Assembly (NCBI RefSeq): GCF_905115235.1
Contig: NC_051849.1
Span: 97,876,849-97,940,848 of the forward strand
Direction: 5' to 3'
Source: Hermetia illucens
Taxonomy: Eukaryota; Arthropoda; Insecta; Diptera; Stratiomyidae
DNA: 64,000 bases
Under the pieces are notes generated by a model. It was not told the origin of the DNA. It searched no databases and was given only the letters and a program-made list of their open reading frames with translations. Positions 44,690 to 56,739 of the stretch are shown piece by piece. Position numbers and translations under genes: made by a program. The first letter of the stretch is position 1. Each line of letters starts with the position of its first letter.

Positions 44690-47205
44690 GTATCGCTCAT
44701 AGATTTCGTCGTTATGTAGGCTACGGAATCGTCCATCTTCCAAATCCGGCCAAAAATTCTTCGGAGGATTCTTCTCTCGAACGCGGCCAAGAGTTCGCAA
44801 TGCTTCTTGCTAAGAACCCAAGTCTCCGAGGAATACATGAGGACTGGCAAGATCATTGTCTTGTACAGTAAGGGCTTTGACCCTATGGTGAGACGTTTCG
44901 AGCGGAACAGTTTTTGTAAGCTGAAATAGGCTCTGTTGGCTGACAACAACCGTGCGCGGATTTCATCATCGTAACTGTTATCGGTTGTGATTTTCGACCC
45001 TAGATAAGAGAAATTATTAACGGTCTCAAAGTTGTATTCTCCTATCCTTATTCTTCCTGTTTGACCAGTGCGGTTTGATGTTGTTGGTTGGTTGGTTTTC
45101 GATGCTGACGTTGCCACCATCTACTTTGTCTTGCCTTCATTGATATGCAGCCCAACATCTCGCGCCGCCTGCTCGATCGGGATGAAGGCAGTTTGTACAT
45201 CTCGGGTGGTTCTTCTCATAATGTCGATATCGTCAGAATAGGCCAGTAGTTGGGTGGATTTAAAGAGGATCGTACCTCTTGCATTTACCTCAGCATCAGG
45301 GATCACTTTCTCGAGGGCCAGGTTAAAGAGGACGCATGATAAGGCATCCTCTTGTCGTAGACCGTTGTTGATGTCGAATGGTGTTGAGAGTGATCCTGCT
45401 GCTTTTATCTGGCCTCGCACATTGGTCAGGATCAGCCTAGTCAGTCTTATTAGTTTCGTCAGGATACCGAATTCTCTCATGGCCGTGTACACTTTTACCC
45501 TGGCTATGCTATCATAGGCGGCTTTAAAGTCGATGAATAGATGGTGCTGTTGTTGATTTGCCTGGAGTGAAGCCCCTTTGGTATGAGCCAATGATGTTCT
45601 GGGCGTATGGGGCTATCCGGCCTAGCAACGTAATACCTCTATAATTGCTGCACTGTGTGATATCTCCCTTTTTATGTATGAGACAGATAATGCCTCGTTG
45701 CCAATCGTCAGGCATTTATTCGCTGTCCCATACCTTGAGCACAAGTTGATGAACTACTTGATATACCTGGTCGCCTCCATATGTAACCAATTCGGCTGTA
45801 ATTCCATCGGCTCCTGGCGACTTATGATTTATAAGCCGATGAATTGCACGGACTGTTTCTCCTATACTTGGTGCGTTCCGTTACTAGTTTACATATTCAT
45901 CGTCAAGTTCCGACTTTTTTTGCGGCTGGGGCCAAGTATCTTTGTGGTCGTATCAATGATAACGTTCTTCAGGTGGTTGTGAAGATCATTTGTTGATGCT
46001 TTATCTCCAGGACATCTGTTGACTGCGGTTATCGCGGCATCCATTTCTCTCTTATAGGTGTCGTGGATGACTTCAGTATTCACTCTCACCTGATTGTCAG
46101 AAAGGGTTATAGGTGGGGTTGTAATTCGAGCTCGGAGCACCATGCCAACGAGATAGTGATCCGAATCTATATTGGCCCCCCTATATGTTCTGACATTCAT
46201 CAAAGCTGAGTGGTGGCGGCGTTCAATCAGCACGTGGTCAATTTGGTTGAAACTGGTCCCGTCTGGAGAGGCCCACGTATGTTTGTGAACCGCTTTCCGC
46301 GCAAACCAGGTACTTCCAGCAACCATATCGTGTGATACTGCTAACTGAATAATGCGCAGTCCGTTATCATTGGTATCCCTATGTAAGCTATAGGAGCCAA
46401 CGTATCGCCTGAATACGGGCTCCGTCCCTACTTGACCGTTGAAATCTCCAAGTATGATTTTGATATCATACTTGGAATAGGCTTCGAGGGTCCGCTCAAC
46501 TGCCTCATAGAAGGTATCCTTCTCCGACTCTGCAGTATCCTCGGTAGGGGCGTGAAGGTTTATGAGGCTTATATTTATAAACTTGCCTCGCAAACGCAGA
46601 GTGCATAGCTTTTCACTTATATCTTCAAAGCTGATAACAGGTTTCATTTTTTGGCTGACTAAGAAATCTACTCCGAGCACATGGTTTACTGGATGGCCGC
46701 TATAATATATGGTGTAGCGGCTCTTCTCTAGGAAACCGGTCCCTGTCTATCGCATCTCTTGTAACGCTGTTACATCAGCCTTATATGGGGAAAGGGTATC
46801 GACTAGCTGCTCAGCAGCATTCGGTCTGTACAGGGAGCGCACGTTCCATGAGAAAATGCGCAAATCGTTAATCCTTTGTCGTTGCCGGTTTCGTCGTTGT
46901 GTTATCCGTCCAGTCCGAGGCTTCTTCGGTGGCTTCGAAACATCGGTTTTCCGTGTAGGGTTATGAGACCTACACAACCCCCAACTTGGAGGACCAGTTG
47001 ATAGATTTTGTCCCGTTTTTAGGCGCGGGAGACTCGCCTTCATCCTTCCCCGTCTGCAGTTTTCCATGAAGAAAGAACTCCCAGCGATCTCCACGTGGAG
47101 GTGGACCTAGGGTTTGGTAGTAGAGCTGTTGGTGTTGGTTCAGCAAGTGTTTCCCAGGTTGTATGGTCCATCGTGGTTACCAATCCACGTTTCGGCTTTA
47201 CTTAA
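44690..47205 (-). mobile_element. RTE-clade LINE, best-preserved copy (broken)
   Basis: Minus strand. The leader and endonuclease are in frames 47,094-46,747 and 46,680-45,889: RIFSWNVRSLYRPN, ALQEMR, IILGDFNGQVGTE, FNQIDHVLIERRHH, NIDSDHYLVGM, so all the usual catalytic residues (N, E, D/N, D, H) can be read. The RT (45,715-44,690) has WQRGIICLIHKKGDI, FIDFKAAYDSIARV (motif A), GLRQEDALSCVLFNLALEKV (motif B) and LAYSDDIDIM (motif C, YSDD where relatives have FADD). Compared with the copy at 15.8-18.7 kb it lacks about 380 bases between endonuclease and RT (join near 45,871-45,880), part of the RT fingers (45,545) and the last 300 bases with the tail. It sits inside an R1 element. Confidence 0.85.
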
Positions 47206-47209
47206 AAAA

Positions 47210-48030
47210 AAAATATTGAGCGTGCAGCAACTAAAGCGTCTTCCATCACTGTGACGCTTTCGAGAATACTATCGAACATTGCTGGACCAAGACAAACCCG
47301 AAGTGTTGTTATTTCAAAGGTAGTTGGTTCCGTGTTACTCTACGAACCTCCAATATGAAACCAACAATATGTTGGAAAATAAATTAAACTGCAGAAAACT
47401 AGGAATGGACTATCGACTAAGTGCCTTCTGAAGATGCAGTGCTTATCAGAAAATATCAGGGGAAGCAGGCTGCATATTAATAAGGATGCTTCCTACAGGC
47501 ATCCTGGCAAACGAAGACCGGCACCCGTACGATAAAACGTACGTAACTGGACATGGTATTCCTACGCTGTTAGAATCTATGGCAGAATGACAAAAGAAAT
47601 GGGATGATTGAGAAACTGGTCGTTGGACATATCGCATCATTCCGGACATTCGATGATGGTTTGGATGAAGCCACGGGGAGTGGAATTACGAGCTAACACC
47701 ATTCTTAAATTGACATGGAGGTTATTGTGCATACCTTTAGCGATTTGGGCGCGACAATTCATCATACTGCTCAAAATACGGTCGTATGACTGAGAATGGG
47801 TTTACTGCGGACAGGGGTCTAACACCTGAAAATATTATAGAGTTCATGTTGGATTCAACGGAGGCTTCGAACCAAGCTGAAAAGGTTTTAGGAACTATTC
47901 ATAAATAAATTAGGCAGGAAGAACTCTGAAGAAAATAAGAAAGGGAGCGAACCAGAACGAGCCTTAGGCGTAATGCTTTACACTAGTCCCGCGGCGAGAT
48001 TGAAGGGAGATTGTTTTAGTGAGTAACAGT
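47210..48030 (+). mobile_element. R1-clade LINE, C-terminal part (copy 2, end)
   Basis: Plus strand: ATKASSITVTLSRILSNIAG (47,228), SVVISKVVGSVLLYEPPI (47,300), then ILIRMLPTGILANEDR, ETGRWTYRIIPDIR, ELTPFLN and an ENIIEFMLDSTEASNQA tail (47,835). This is the thumb and cysteine-poor C-terminal domain of R1-type ORF2. It follows on from the R1 pieces at 40.9-42.9 and 44.5-44.7 kb. Broken. Confidence 0.7.
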
Positions 48031-50015
48031 CTCACATGACAGGTTTTGGACATTTTCACCTTCCAACGATAGAAAAAAAAGATACGTAGATACATATTGA
48101 ATCAGTTTTAATAATAATTTTTTTTCTCACAATATCATAAAAAGATAAAAAAAAGACAGATAGATAGTGACCCGATCTTAATGATTTAATAAACCCTAAA
48201 ACATTAACCTATAATTTTTCCAGAGATTTTACCTTATAACTATTCGATCTGAAGCAAATTCCAACAACACCTTATCACATGCATGTGCAATGATTAATCA
48301 TGCCCTTCAAGTAATTCCAGAAGAATGATATAAACACTGTTTTATGCGACTAAGTGCTGTTTTCATGATTTTGTCAAAGAAAATAAAAACTCCGAAGATA
48401 CATATTGTACTATATCTGGAAACGTGTCCATTTATTCGCACGCTTCTTGCTTGATTTATTGGGTGAATTTATGTTAGCCAGATAATTGAGACTGTAAAGC
48501 CTTTTATCCCATGGATCATAAAAACGCTTTGCACTAATTTTTAACAGCTTCTGATTAACCCTAACTTTATGATTAATCCCGTAGAATATCTTTTTGATTT
48601 AAGATTCCATTTAGTGTCTTCTGTTTGGGGATTATTTTTTGTTAGTACAATATGGATGGCGGTTCAGTGATCTATTGAGGAAGCTCAATGAAACGCGATT
48701 GATTCCGTGATACCATAATGAATAATGAATTCAATTTGACATGGGTAGATCCTTATCAACGTTTTTGTATAAGGCCCAGTGGCTATATTTATTTGCAACA
48801 TATTGAAGAAGTCGCTTAATGATAAAAATAGAAAATTTTGGCATTAACATTAGCCGTGACACAGATGGTGTTTAAAAGTTTTGAATACACTTTTAGTTTT
48901 GTTTCTATTCTCTACGACGAACTACGCTTGATTCAGAAAATACAGAAAATATTCATATATATATATCTTCGTGCATGAATTCTGTGTGTTTATCCTCACA
49001 TATGTATGTACAATAAAATATTAACACATGTAATGGGACAATGGATGCGAAATTCTAGTATGTGGCGTTTTGCTAGAGTTTTACTTTTGTTTCTGGTGCA
49101 TCACAAATTAATGCGTTCTGACCTCTAGATTTTATGCAGAATTAATGAGATTATCATTGAATTGAGTGAAGCGAAAGTTGTCAACTCTTTTCGTAATATT
49201 TTGGCAATCTTGACTACTCGAGGATCAGGTTCATTAGCACGTAGTCCTTGGACGAGTTTTAATTAATACGAGGACAGCCATGAGCTTCGTTGACGCTTTC
49301 AACATGTGACTATCTTTATTTTGTACACTTTTATCACTTTGTCTATAATTTATCAAGTTAGCAACTTATCTAGCTTATCTTTACAACCAATTCAGTTTTG
49401 TTAGTTGTGAAATGTGAATTTTCCATTCACATACATATATATGATATGTCCATAAAAGTGATATACATATTTGATAAGATAGAACAAAATGTAGTTAAAG
49501 TAAACTCTCCCTTGAAAGAGGCTCTGAGGTCAAGTTAAATTGAAGCTTAGGCTTTAATGTCGTGAACGACGTAGGAGCAGCTCAAGGCTAGAAGACTGAG
49601 TTTATTAAACGAAACCTAAAGGTGCTCCAAACCAAAAAAAATGTGGTGAAAGCCATTAGGGTGCTTTACAATAAGTTGTAGAAACATGAGTGAATTCGGA
49701 AGTATAACTACAAAACTCTACAAAACTGTCCCTTGAAAGTGTGACAGGCAGTGTGAAATAGTGTGGAAGAAATGGGCCCTCCGAACGTTTTGCCTATATC
49801 TAAAATACGAAAAGGATTATTGTTCATTTCAAGAAAGAGGACTAGGAGTTTAGTAGATGAAAAGGCAGCGTGTCATGTGCAAGTCTCAGTAAGCGAGATG
49901 AATCTTAGGTAAAGGTTGGCCGGGGAAGGGCGAACAAAACGCGTGGGGGTCATCCCCCTAAAAAGTGGTTTTTTATTGACATCATCTATTTATTTGTTTA
50001 TTGACATAGTTATTT
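48031..50015. other. Gene-free AT-rich stretch
   Basis: No gene or long frame. A short GTCT-family remnant (AAGACAGATAGATAGTGACC then a TTAAT run) lies at about 48,145-48,200. Confidence 0.4.
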
Positions 50016-50018
50016 AAT

Positions 50019-50100
50019 TGTCAACAATACTTCTCCAAGTCTTCCTGCTTTGCTTTGCTATGTTTTTTTGGTGCTGACAGGAAAAGTTCCTCATGGGAAG
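50019..50100 (-). mobile_element. LOA-like LINE fragment (RNase H region)
   Basis: Matches 60,168-60,255: ACTTCTCCAAGTCTTCCTGC then TTGGTGCTGACAGGAAAAG. A short scrap abutting the GTCT repeat that follows. Confidence 0.5.
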
Positions 50101-51530
50101 CTTATTATATTTTTAAGGTTAACCTTATTTAAATCGGTTCACTGTCTGTCTGTTTTTCTTGGCTGAGGGGAATCCATCATGGATACGCATCTGGAATCTA
50201 GGGCACGCATGCCGGACTCTTATCGACTAAAACTTCCCATATTTTTTCCACACTCTCCCCGCGGGATCACCGTTCTGGTATTGCTCCGCGGGGCTGTTCA
50301 GTTCTTAGTTGTTTACTCTAAACGAGCTGCTACCTGCAGTAGCTTCTCTTCTATGTCTCCGTTTCTACTGCTTTTAGCTGCTGGTGGATCCGTTTCACCA
50401 TTGCACCATGTACCTTATCAGATTTTCCACCATTAAATGGGTATTTAGCCCTGTTTCAAGCTTTCTCCTTGAAAATCTTGGGTCCTTAAATCTTGGGTAG
50501 GCGAAGACGACGTGTTCTGCATTTTCGGCTGCACCTTCACACGTAGGACAATCGGACGATTCATCTAGACCGAACCTATAGAGGTAATTTCTGCATCCTC
50601 CGTGTCCAGTTAACAACTGAGTCAGATCGTAACTCGTCTCATCGTGGTTTCGCATAATCCACACACTTATGTCTGGGATGTGCCTGTGTATCCACCGGCT
50701 ATTCTCCGTCTGGTCCCATGCCATTTGCCATATAGCCAATAACCGCATACGCTCAATTTGCTCGGTTAGAATATCCACCGGGATCATCCCCGCAATCATG
50801 CATGCTGACTCATAAGATGTCGCTCGGTAAGCGAAACATGTTCTCTCTGTCAACATGTTCTGTCTGTCTGTCATACGCGTTTTTCTCGGAAACTGTTGTT
50901 GCGATTGACACCAAATTTGTTAGAAAGGTGGGAACTGCAAACATTCGCGCATACGGTGAATTACATCATTCTAGGTCGAACTTAAGGGGGGTCTCCATAA
51001 ACGAAAAAGGGCGGTGCATTTTCTTTTCCACCAAATATAGTCAAGTGGGGTATCAAATGAAAGGTATCGATTAGTACTTTCCGATGCTGTTTTAGTTTGG
51101 ACATCTGTTGGAAAAGTGGGGAGTACGGGGGGCGGAAGTGATCACTTGTTTCATGGATCCGTTCTCAGAAACTACTCAACCGAGGAGTAGGAGGAGGAGG
51201 CTGCCACTATATCCTGCCTAGGCTCCGAAATACCCTACATAAAGATATCTGTTCAAATAAAGTTAATAATAGTATATTATTATAATTTTTAGTAATGGGC
51301 TGCAAAACTCCTCTTAAGTTCATCGCAGCACCACTGCAGCAATGTAGACTATGATATAAAGCATGATGTTGCCAAATTTGGTGGAAATCGCACTATTATT
51401 ACTAACAAAGTTTATAATAGGTCGAAGTCATCGCTTCTGTGCAAATCCAAGTCTTTGAATGTTAGTATCACGCGAAAGTGGGTATTCTCACATAATATAT
51501 TTATAGTCCCGCTAACGCTATGCAACTGTG
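50101..51530 (+). repeat. GTCT-family repeat, copy D, split by an R1 insertion
   Basis: The left end (ATTTTTAAGGTTAACCTT, ATCGGTTCACTGTCTGTCTG) stops at 50,153. The family resumes at 50,860 with CTGTCTGTCTGTCATACGCG and the usual core (GGTATCAAATGAAAGG at 51,049; AAATAAAGTTAATAATAGTA at 51,255) to about 51,530. The break lies inside the microsatellite. Confidence 0.7.
50154..50859 (-). mobile_element. R1-clade LINE, 5'-truncated 3' end inserted in a GTCT repeat
   Basis: Minus-strand C-terminal domain of an R1-type ORF2 (50,874-50,395): ESACMIAGMIPVDILTEQIE, RWIHRHIPDISVWI, YDLTQLLTGHGGCRNYLYRF, CPTCEGAAENAEHVVFAYPR. The zinc-like C-x2-C-H is present, with the last Cys replaced (FAYPRF for F-CPRF). 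The frame is open over about 150 codons, making this one of the least worn pieces. CTGTCTGTCTGT flanks it on both sides (50,142-50,153; 50,860-50,871). Confidence 0.8.
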
Positions 51531-52855
51531 TTGCTAGCTAGACTGTTTCGCATTCGCCAAGACTCGGGACTACCCACTTTGTCCTGACAGTCACTGAAAA
51601 TTTGGTTTTTGACGTGTTTCGTGCTTAATTCACATCTTTAAGGAATTCTTTAAAGAAGTGCATAAACGAGAAAGATAAAATATGTTGAAGCATATTTCAA
51701 GAGTATAACCACAGCGATTCAGATTGAAATCTCTAAGTCGGAGCATTAACAAGTTTAGGTGGATCCGGGATTTTTTATTTTTTTCGTTTGATTACAGAAC
51801 ACTTTCCAGTCGTTAGTTTACTAACAAAACTGAGGAAACTTATTGGGAAAAGAAAATGTGATCACCAGAGTTCTGAGTTAAGTATTTATTTTATGTTTTT
51901 TTCTTTTTTTATTAACACACGGTAATTTTCGGAGTTACTTTTGATTTCGCAATCACGCTCTTCCAATGCAGGAACGCCCCCATTGACGTAACCGTATCAG
52001 AAAAGTTTGGCACCTCCCAACAGTCTTCGAATAAATCTCCAATCTGCGAGAATTCCAGCAGACCAAGTCTAAATCCAAAACCGGATTCTCAGACTGAGGA
52101 TTTCCTGAGATGCTCTCTATGTCAGCACTCTCTACAGATTCAGCAGAATAGCTGTGCAATTGGTGCGAGAACCTGTTTGAGAGACGCTCCTCTAAAACTT
52201 CGCACGGTAGAACTAGCTTAGGTTAAGTCTCAAGGACAAACACAATAAACTATCAGTTCTTATGGTATACTACTGAAGATAGAACAGGAAACTCTAGCCT
52301 ACAAGGTGGGAAAGGAAAATTGACGCTTAGAAACACTTGCTTCTGGCGAAAAGGCGTGAAACCTGAAACTTCAAAGAAGAAGTCAAGTGCTGGGAGCAAT
52401 GTTGAGAAACTATTGTTTCTCTATATGACACAATAAAACGAAGTTGTGAGCTGGAATAGGCTAAAAACTAAAAAGATGGAACTTCAATGTTTGCGGGCGG
52501 ACCTTCACGGTCAATTTCGCCCTCTTTTTAGGCTTTTGGGTTAGCTCTCCCCTCTTGGTCATCTCCGGTCACTAAGGATGGTCTTTTGACTATCGCAAAT
52601 TCAATTAATCATTACAAAAGGTGTGTGGCCCCACGTTGGGTCTTGTATTTACTTTTCCCAGACTATAGAAGAGAATATAAAAAGGCAGGCTGTTTTCATA
52701 ATTATTTTCCAAGATGAACGATGTTTTCCTTCCTTCTTTTAATATCGTGACGCCTTTGAACGGACTTTTCTGTGAATTGCGAATGACGCCCTGTTGTTTT
52801 CGGACTACCAACTTCCGCAGTGGTCACTACAGTTTAGTACCTTTGGAAACAAAAT
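51531..52855. other. Gene-free stretch
   Basis: No recognised gene. Short frames (for example 51,953-52,159, minus) have no family resemblance. Confidence 0.4.
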
Positions 52856-52859
52856 GATA

Positions 52860-53480
52860 ACACTGTTCCTTCCACCATCTCAGCTGCTCATCATCGTGGA
52901 TGAGGAGTCGACTATTAACGTTCCTTGTTTGTAGCCACATGCAATTTCCTTCATGTTGCAGTATGCAGTTCTGAAATCATTGCATTCTGTGACATCTTCC
53001 AATTCTATGACTAATGCAACAGCAACTTCCCGGAGTTTCGCTCGGTATCCGAGTTCGAGTGCGTCATCATTCGGGTGGTCAATATAGTCTTTAACCCCTT
53101 TCGTTCATCGATTCGTTTCCACGTTTCCGCAGTCAACCAGATCTTGCAACGCTCCTTCCTGACGTGGCCCGCGTAGCATCCGAGAAAAGAGCATTTTTAA
53201 TGTTGGCCCAATGCTCATTGATATTCTTAAGTGGGTTACTCAGGATACCTGCCGTCCGAGTAGCAAGATAGCTCTACTACTGCGACAGCTAGATCATGTA
53301 AGCGGCCGATGTTGGACTTGGGAGGTTGAAACTCTCCAATCTTGTCGGAAGCGGCGAAATCAACATACAAGCGAAGGTAAGCGACCATAAAATGGCGGTC
53401 TCTTTCAAGGCCGATGTCAACGCTTCTTTTGTTATTTGCATCCAAAAGACAACTCCTAAATCTAATATTGATCACGAAGT
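52860..53480 (-). mobile_element. LINE fragment, endonuclease to RT linker
   Basis: Minus strand: INIRFRSCLLDANNKRSVDI then GLERDRHFMVAYLRL and IGEFQPPKSNIGRLHD, the end of an APE-type endonuclease and the linker after it, continuing into DYVDHPNDDALELGYRAKL-like text near 53,070. Same family as the split LINE at 15.5 kb (shared NKR-VDIGLE block), opposite strand. Confidence 0.6.
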
Positions 53481-53529
53481 GGTCAATCTGATTGCTCGTA
53501 TCGAGTCGGTCAGTTGAAACTCAACTGAC

Positions 53530-56340
53530 ATTATGGCAAGTTCTGTGCCCGAACAATGGCGAAGCGGTAGAAGTTGCAGAGATCCATAAACTTCCCACCA
53601 TTACCACCAACTCACAAGATTGACTGTGGCAAACGTATCAGGCGTAAAGAAAATGAATGTAATGGTATCAATATCAGGGGTCGTTGGGATTTATGCGGCC
53701 ACAATTCGGAAAGCAGACGAGCTCAGGATGAGATTTCATTTTACTTTTAATTTTAAGCTGAAAGTTGCAGCGTATATACTACGATCATTAATGACATATC
53801 TGCCAAATTAAATCCTGGTTAAGTCCGGAACGCGATGGAAGAGAAATTTGTGCCTAGTAAACCCGAACTACAACGTCAAGGCGGACATCGATTTAGCACT
53901 AGGAACCGAGGTATTTGAGGAGATAATCGAGTCGTCAATGGAAAAGGAAATTAGGTTAGCTGTGATCGAGGAAGGACCCTATCGACTCATCGAAAATCGT
54001 GACGTTAGTATCCAATATATCCTCGGCGGAGCTTCATATTGTACTACAAAAATTCAAACAAATGCGAAGCAATTTGCGAGTTCCGGATGATTATAATTCA
54101 GCCAAGTCATTGGAGCTTCCAACGGGGACTATAGAGCCTGAACAACGACAATATCATTATGCGAGACACCAGCAACCTTCCTTGCCGTTAGAATGCTACT
54201 TAAATTAACGAAGGATAAAAGACAAAGGTTTCCTGTCACTGCGGAAAGACTTTTCCTATCTGCAGCCGAAAAGAAGGAAGAAGTGTAATATCTGTTTCAC
54301 CTGATGATGAAGTTTTTTTTTATCCTACAAAAATGGTGTAAAAATGATCTATGATAATAATAAAATTGTTGATCGATATCTTAGTAGAATTCAAGGATAC
54401 TGGACTTCGGTAATATCACTAGATACAGCAGTAACAACTCTGAGAATTCTTTGGAACCCAATGACCGAAGATTTCTGGTTCAAGACAGTTGAGTATGACC
54501 CAGACAAAGGGTTAACGAAACGCCAATGGCTGTTGAATATTACGACCATATACCATCTTTTGCAATGGTTGATTCCAGTGACCGTCGTTGCAATGGATAT
54601 GGCAAACTGGAATCGACTGAGGACTACATTCCACAAGAGGATCTGCTAAATCAATGGAGACGCTTAGAAGCTGAATTACCAATGTTGGTGTCAATTCGCA
54701 TTTTCCAATGGGTTCAGTCCACAAAAGGCAAACACAAAGGAGCTATATAGAGATACTATGTAGCGTCAGAGTCTGCATATGCCGCTGTCGTCTCTATGAA
54801 ATCAATCTCCCTCCACGATGGTGAGGTAGCTCATAAAGGAAGATCCTCCGGGAAACCAAAGGTGACACCTAAAGCTAAATGATAATCGAAACCGTAAGTC
54901 AAGGTGTGACTACCGTATTGAGGGCTGAATGATTACAGGGGTTAGGTGGCCGTGAATGGTTAACTCAGGGTATTAGGCGAGCTAGTTTCAACTAGCTCTG
55001 TCTCGGCAAAAAGGGGATCTGTAGAGATCGAACCTCAACCTAGATTCTCCACTTATTCTAGTGGGAATCAACCCAGTTGGGACCCAGTCCTTAACGGACA
55101 AGCCGAAGTAGTTTCCTTCTATCAGCACTCCTGAGCTCCAGTGGGCGTCTTGGCCATATGCAGCCACTGCGAGGAGAAAGAAAAGAGGGCCTGCACTTGG
55201 TATGCAGCCCGGCCTCCTCAGACCTCAGACGAAGATACCTTGGTAAAGATTTTTTCAACGAAGAGTTGTGTATTCTGTGTCTCCGGAGAATATTCTCAGT
55301 TTGGTGAAGCCTGCGAACATCTTAGTCGAGAGACCATTGAATAGGTGATCTCCGGGGATAGTACAATGGGCCTAACAAAGGTCTGAGTGCTTGAAGCTGC
55401 GGCCCCCTCTGCTAAACTAAACTAAATATATAAAGTCAATTGACGTACAGGACGCGTCAAACCGTTGAACGGGACGCACATGATACATACTTTAACGTAA
55501 AGTGTGTTGCTGGTGCGATTCAACAATAGTTCTAGCATGACTTAAGGAGGAATAACTGAGTTTAGATAGTAATATCGGAAATCGGATGGCCAAAATACGA
55601 AAGATCCGTGAGGAATCATTGTTTCGGAGATACATCAAATCGAATGAAAATCCAGCAGACTGTGTTTCCCGAATAGAACGCAAATCTGACAGAGGAACAT
55701 AAGAATCCGATATTCTTCTGCTACAAGAACACCATGTTAGTGGCTTTAATAATTTGCATGTTCATAATCATTTGCGAATGCGATATTGGGTCCTCAAAAA
55801 CCAACTGAGTCCACCATTCCGGAGTTGATTATGCTAGCCCATTCAGGGAAAGCTCGACCGTTACGCTGACAGGGTATGTCTGCGTCTTGAATTGGTCAGC
55901 AATTTAGCAACTGAAGCATATCTCATCGCTTTCAAGTGATTCACGGATTCAGAAATATATAGTGACCATGGAGCTAACTTTGTGGGGGCGAAGAACCAAA
56001 TGGATCAAGGAATGCAACAGGCGATAGCTTTATGGGAAGCTGTGGTGAAATTGGCTAAGCTAAAGTGCTTATTTGCCGATTGGAAAATAGTCCCGAAATT
56101 CAAGGACATTACGACGATGCTATGCCACATCCACGCTCGCCTAAATTCAAGGCCACAAGTTCCCATATCAAGCAATTCCGAGAACCTCGAAGTGCTAACA
56201 CCGGGATACTTTTTGGTGTAGACACCATTAATATCATTGTCGGAAGTCAATAGGACAGAGCAGGAGCTTTACGATCAGTGCAGTTTTTCTGGTGAAAGAT
56301 CAGAGTTACAATAAAACCGACTCCATGCGACATGATCAGG
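53530..56340 (+). mobile_element. BEL/Pao LTR retrotransposon fossil (internal part, broken)
   Basis: Plus-strand remains of a BEL/Pao polyprotein in the expected order: an aspartic-protease to RT junction (a VNPNYNVKADIDLALGTEVF stretch near 53,855), an RT/RNase H region (54,350-54,900, with LRILWNPMTEDFWF and a TKRQWLLNI-like stretch), and an integrase end (about 55,960-56,220, with DHGANFVGAKNQ and LNSRPQVP). Clear LTRs were not identified at either end. It is broken many times over and very old. A LOA-type LINE end lies within it. Confidence 0.7.
55100..55430 (+). mobile_element. LOA-like LINE 3' end inside the BEL/Pao fossil
   Basis: The block CCTAACAAAGGTCTGAGTGC, followed by GCTGCGGCCCCCTCTGCTAA and a CTAAACTAAA tail at 55,405-55,425, matches in reverse the 3' UTR of the LOA element at 9,450-9,530. 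It is the plus-strand 3' end of a related, 5'-truncated copy. Its 5' edge is uncertain and may lie near 54,950. Confidence 0.55.
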
Positions 56341-56439
56341 CCATACTCTAAATATTACAAATAGAACGGGAACCAACTTGAGACGAAGAGTTTGTGCCAG
56401 CTGTCGTATTATTTTGCTTGCAAGCATATAGCGTACTGA

Positions 56440-56600
56440 TATTGTTGTCAGATATCATCATTAACAGCACAGCAAACGATATCAGATCTAGGTCTGCGTC
56501 AATGAAGAACTCCAAAAATTGTGCGCCGAGATCGACCAATTCGATATCTCTAAAAGCCTATGCCATAGCCCCACCTCAGATAGGGTCTTCCAAGTATTAT
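56440..56600 (-). mobile_element. RTE-clade LINE 3' fragment
   Basis: Carries the end block of the RTE family in order: ATCATCATTAACAGC, GAACTCCAAAAATTGTGCGC, CGAGATCGACCAATTCGATA, then a CATAGCCCCACCTCAGATAG run matching the family's CATCGCTCCATCTTAGGCAG. About 160 bases remain. Confidence 0.65.
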
Positions 56601-56607
56601 TTTCGCA

Positions 56608-56735
56608 TTTCACAATGCTGACCACATTGCCTCCTACAGGGTACTGAAATCCTGTAGTGGACCATTACGGTCTTGAATGAGGTGATGTAAGACACTTCGA
56701 GGCCCTGGCCCAATTGGATTCTTGCGCAAACGAGT
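56608..56735 (+). repeat. SINE body fragment
   Basis: Headless body of the tRNA-derived SINE family, ending CCCAATTGGATTCTTGCGC, which mirrors the 3' fragment at 1,249-1,306. The two pieces share the CAATTGGATT core and the run of text before it. Confidence 0.45.
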
Positions 56736-56739
56736 ATGG

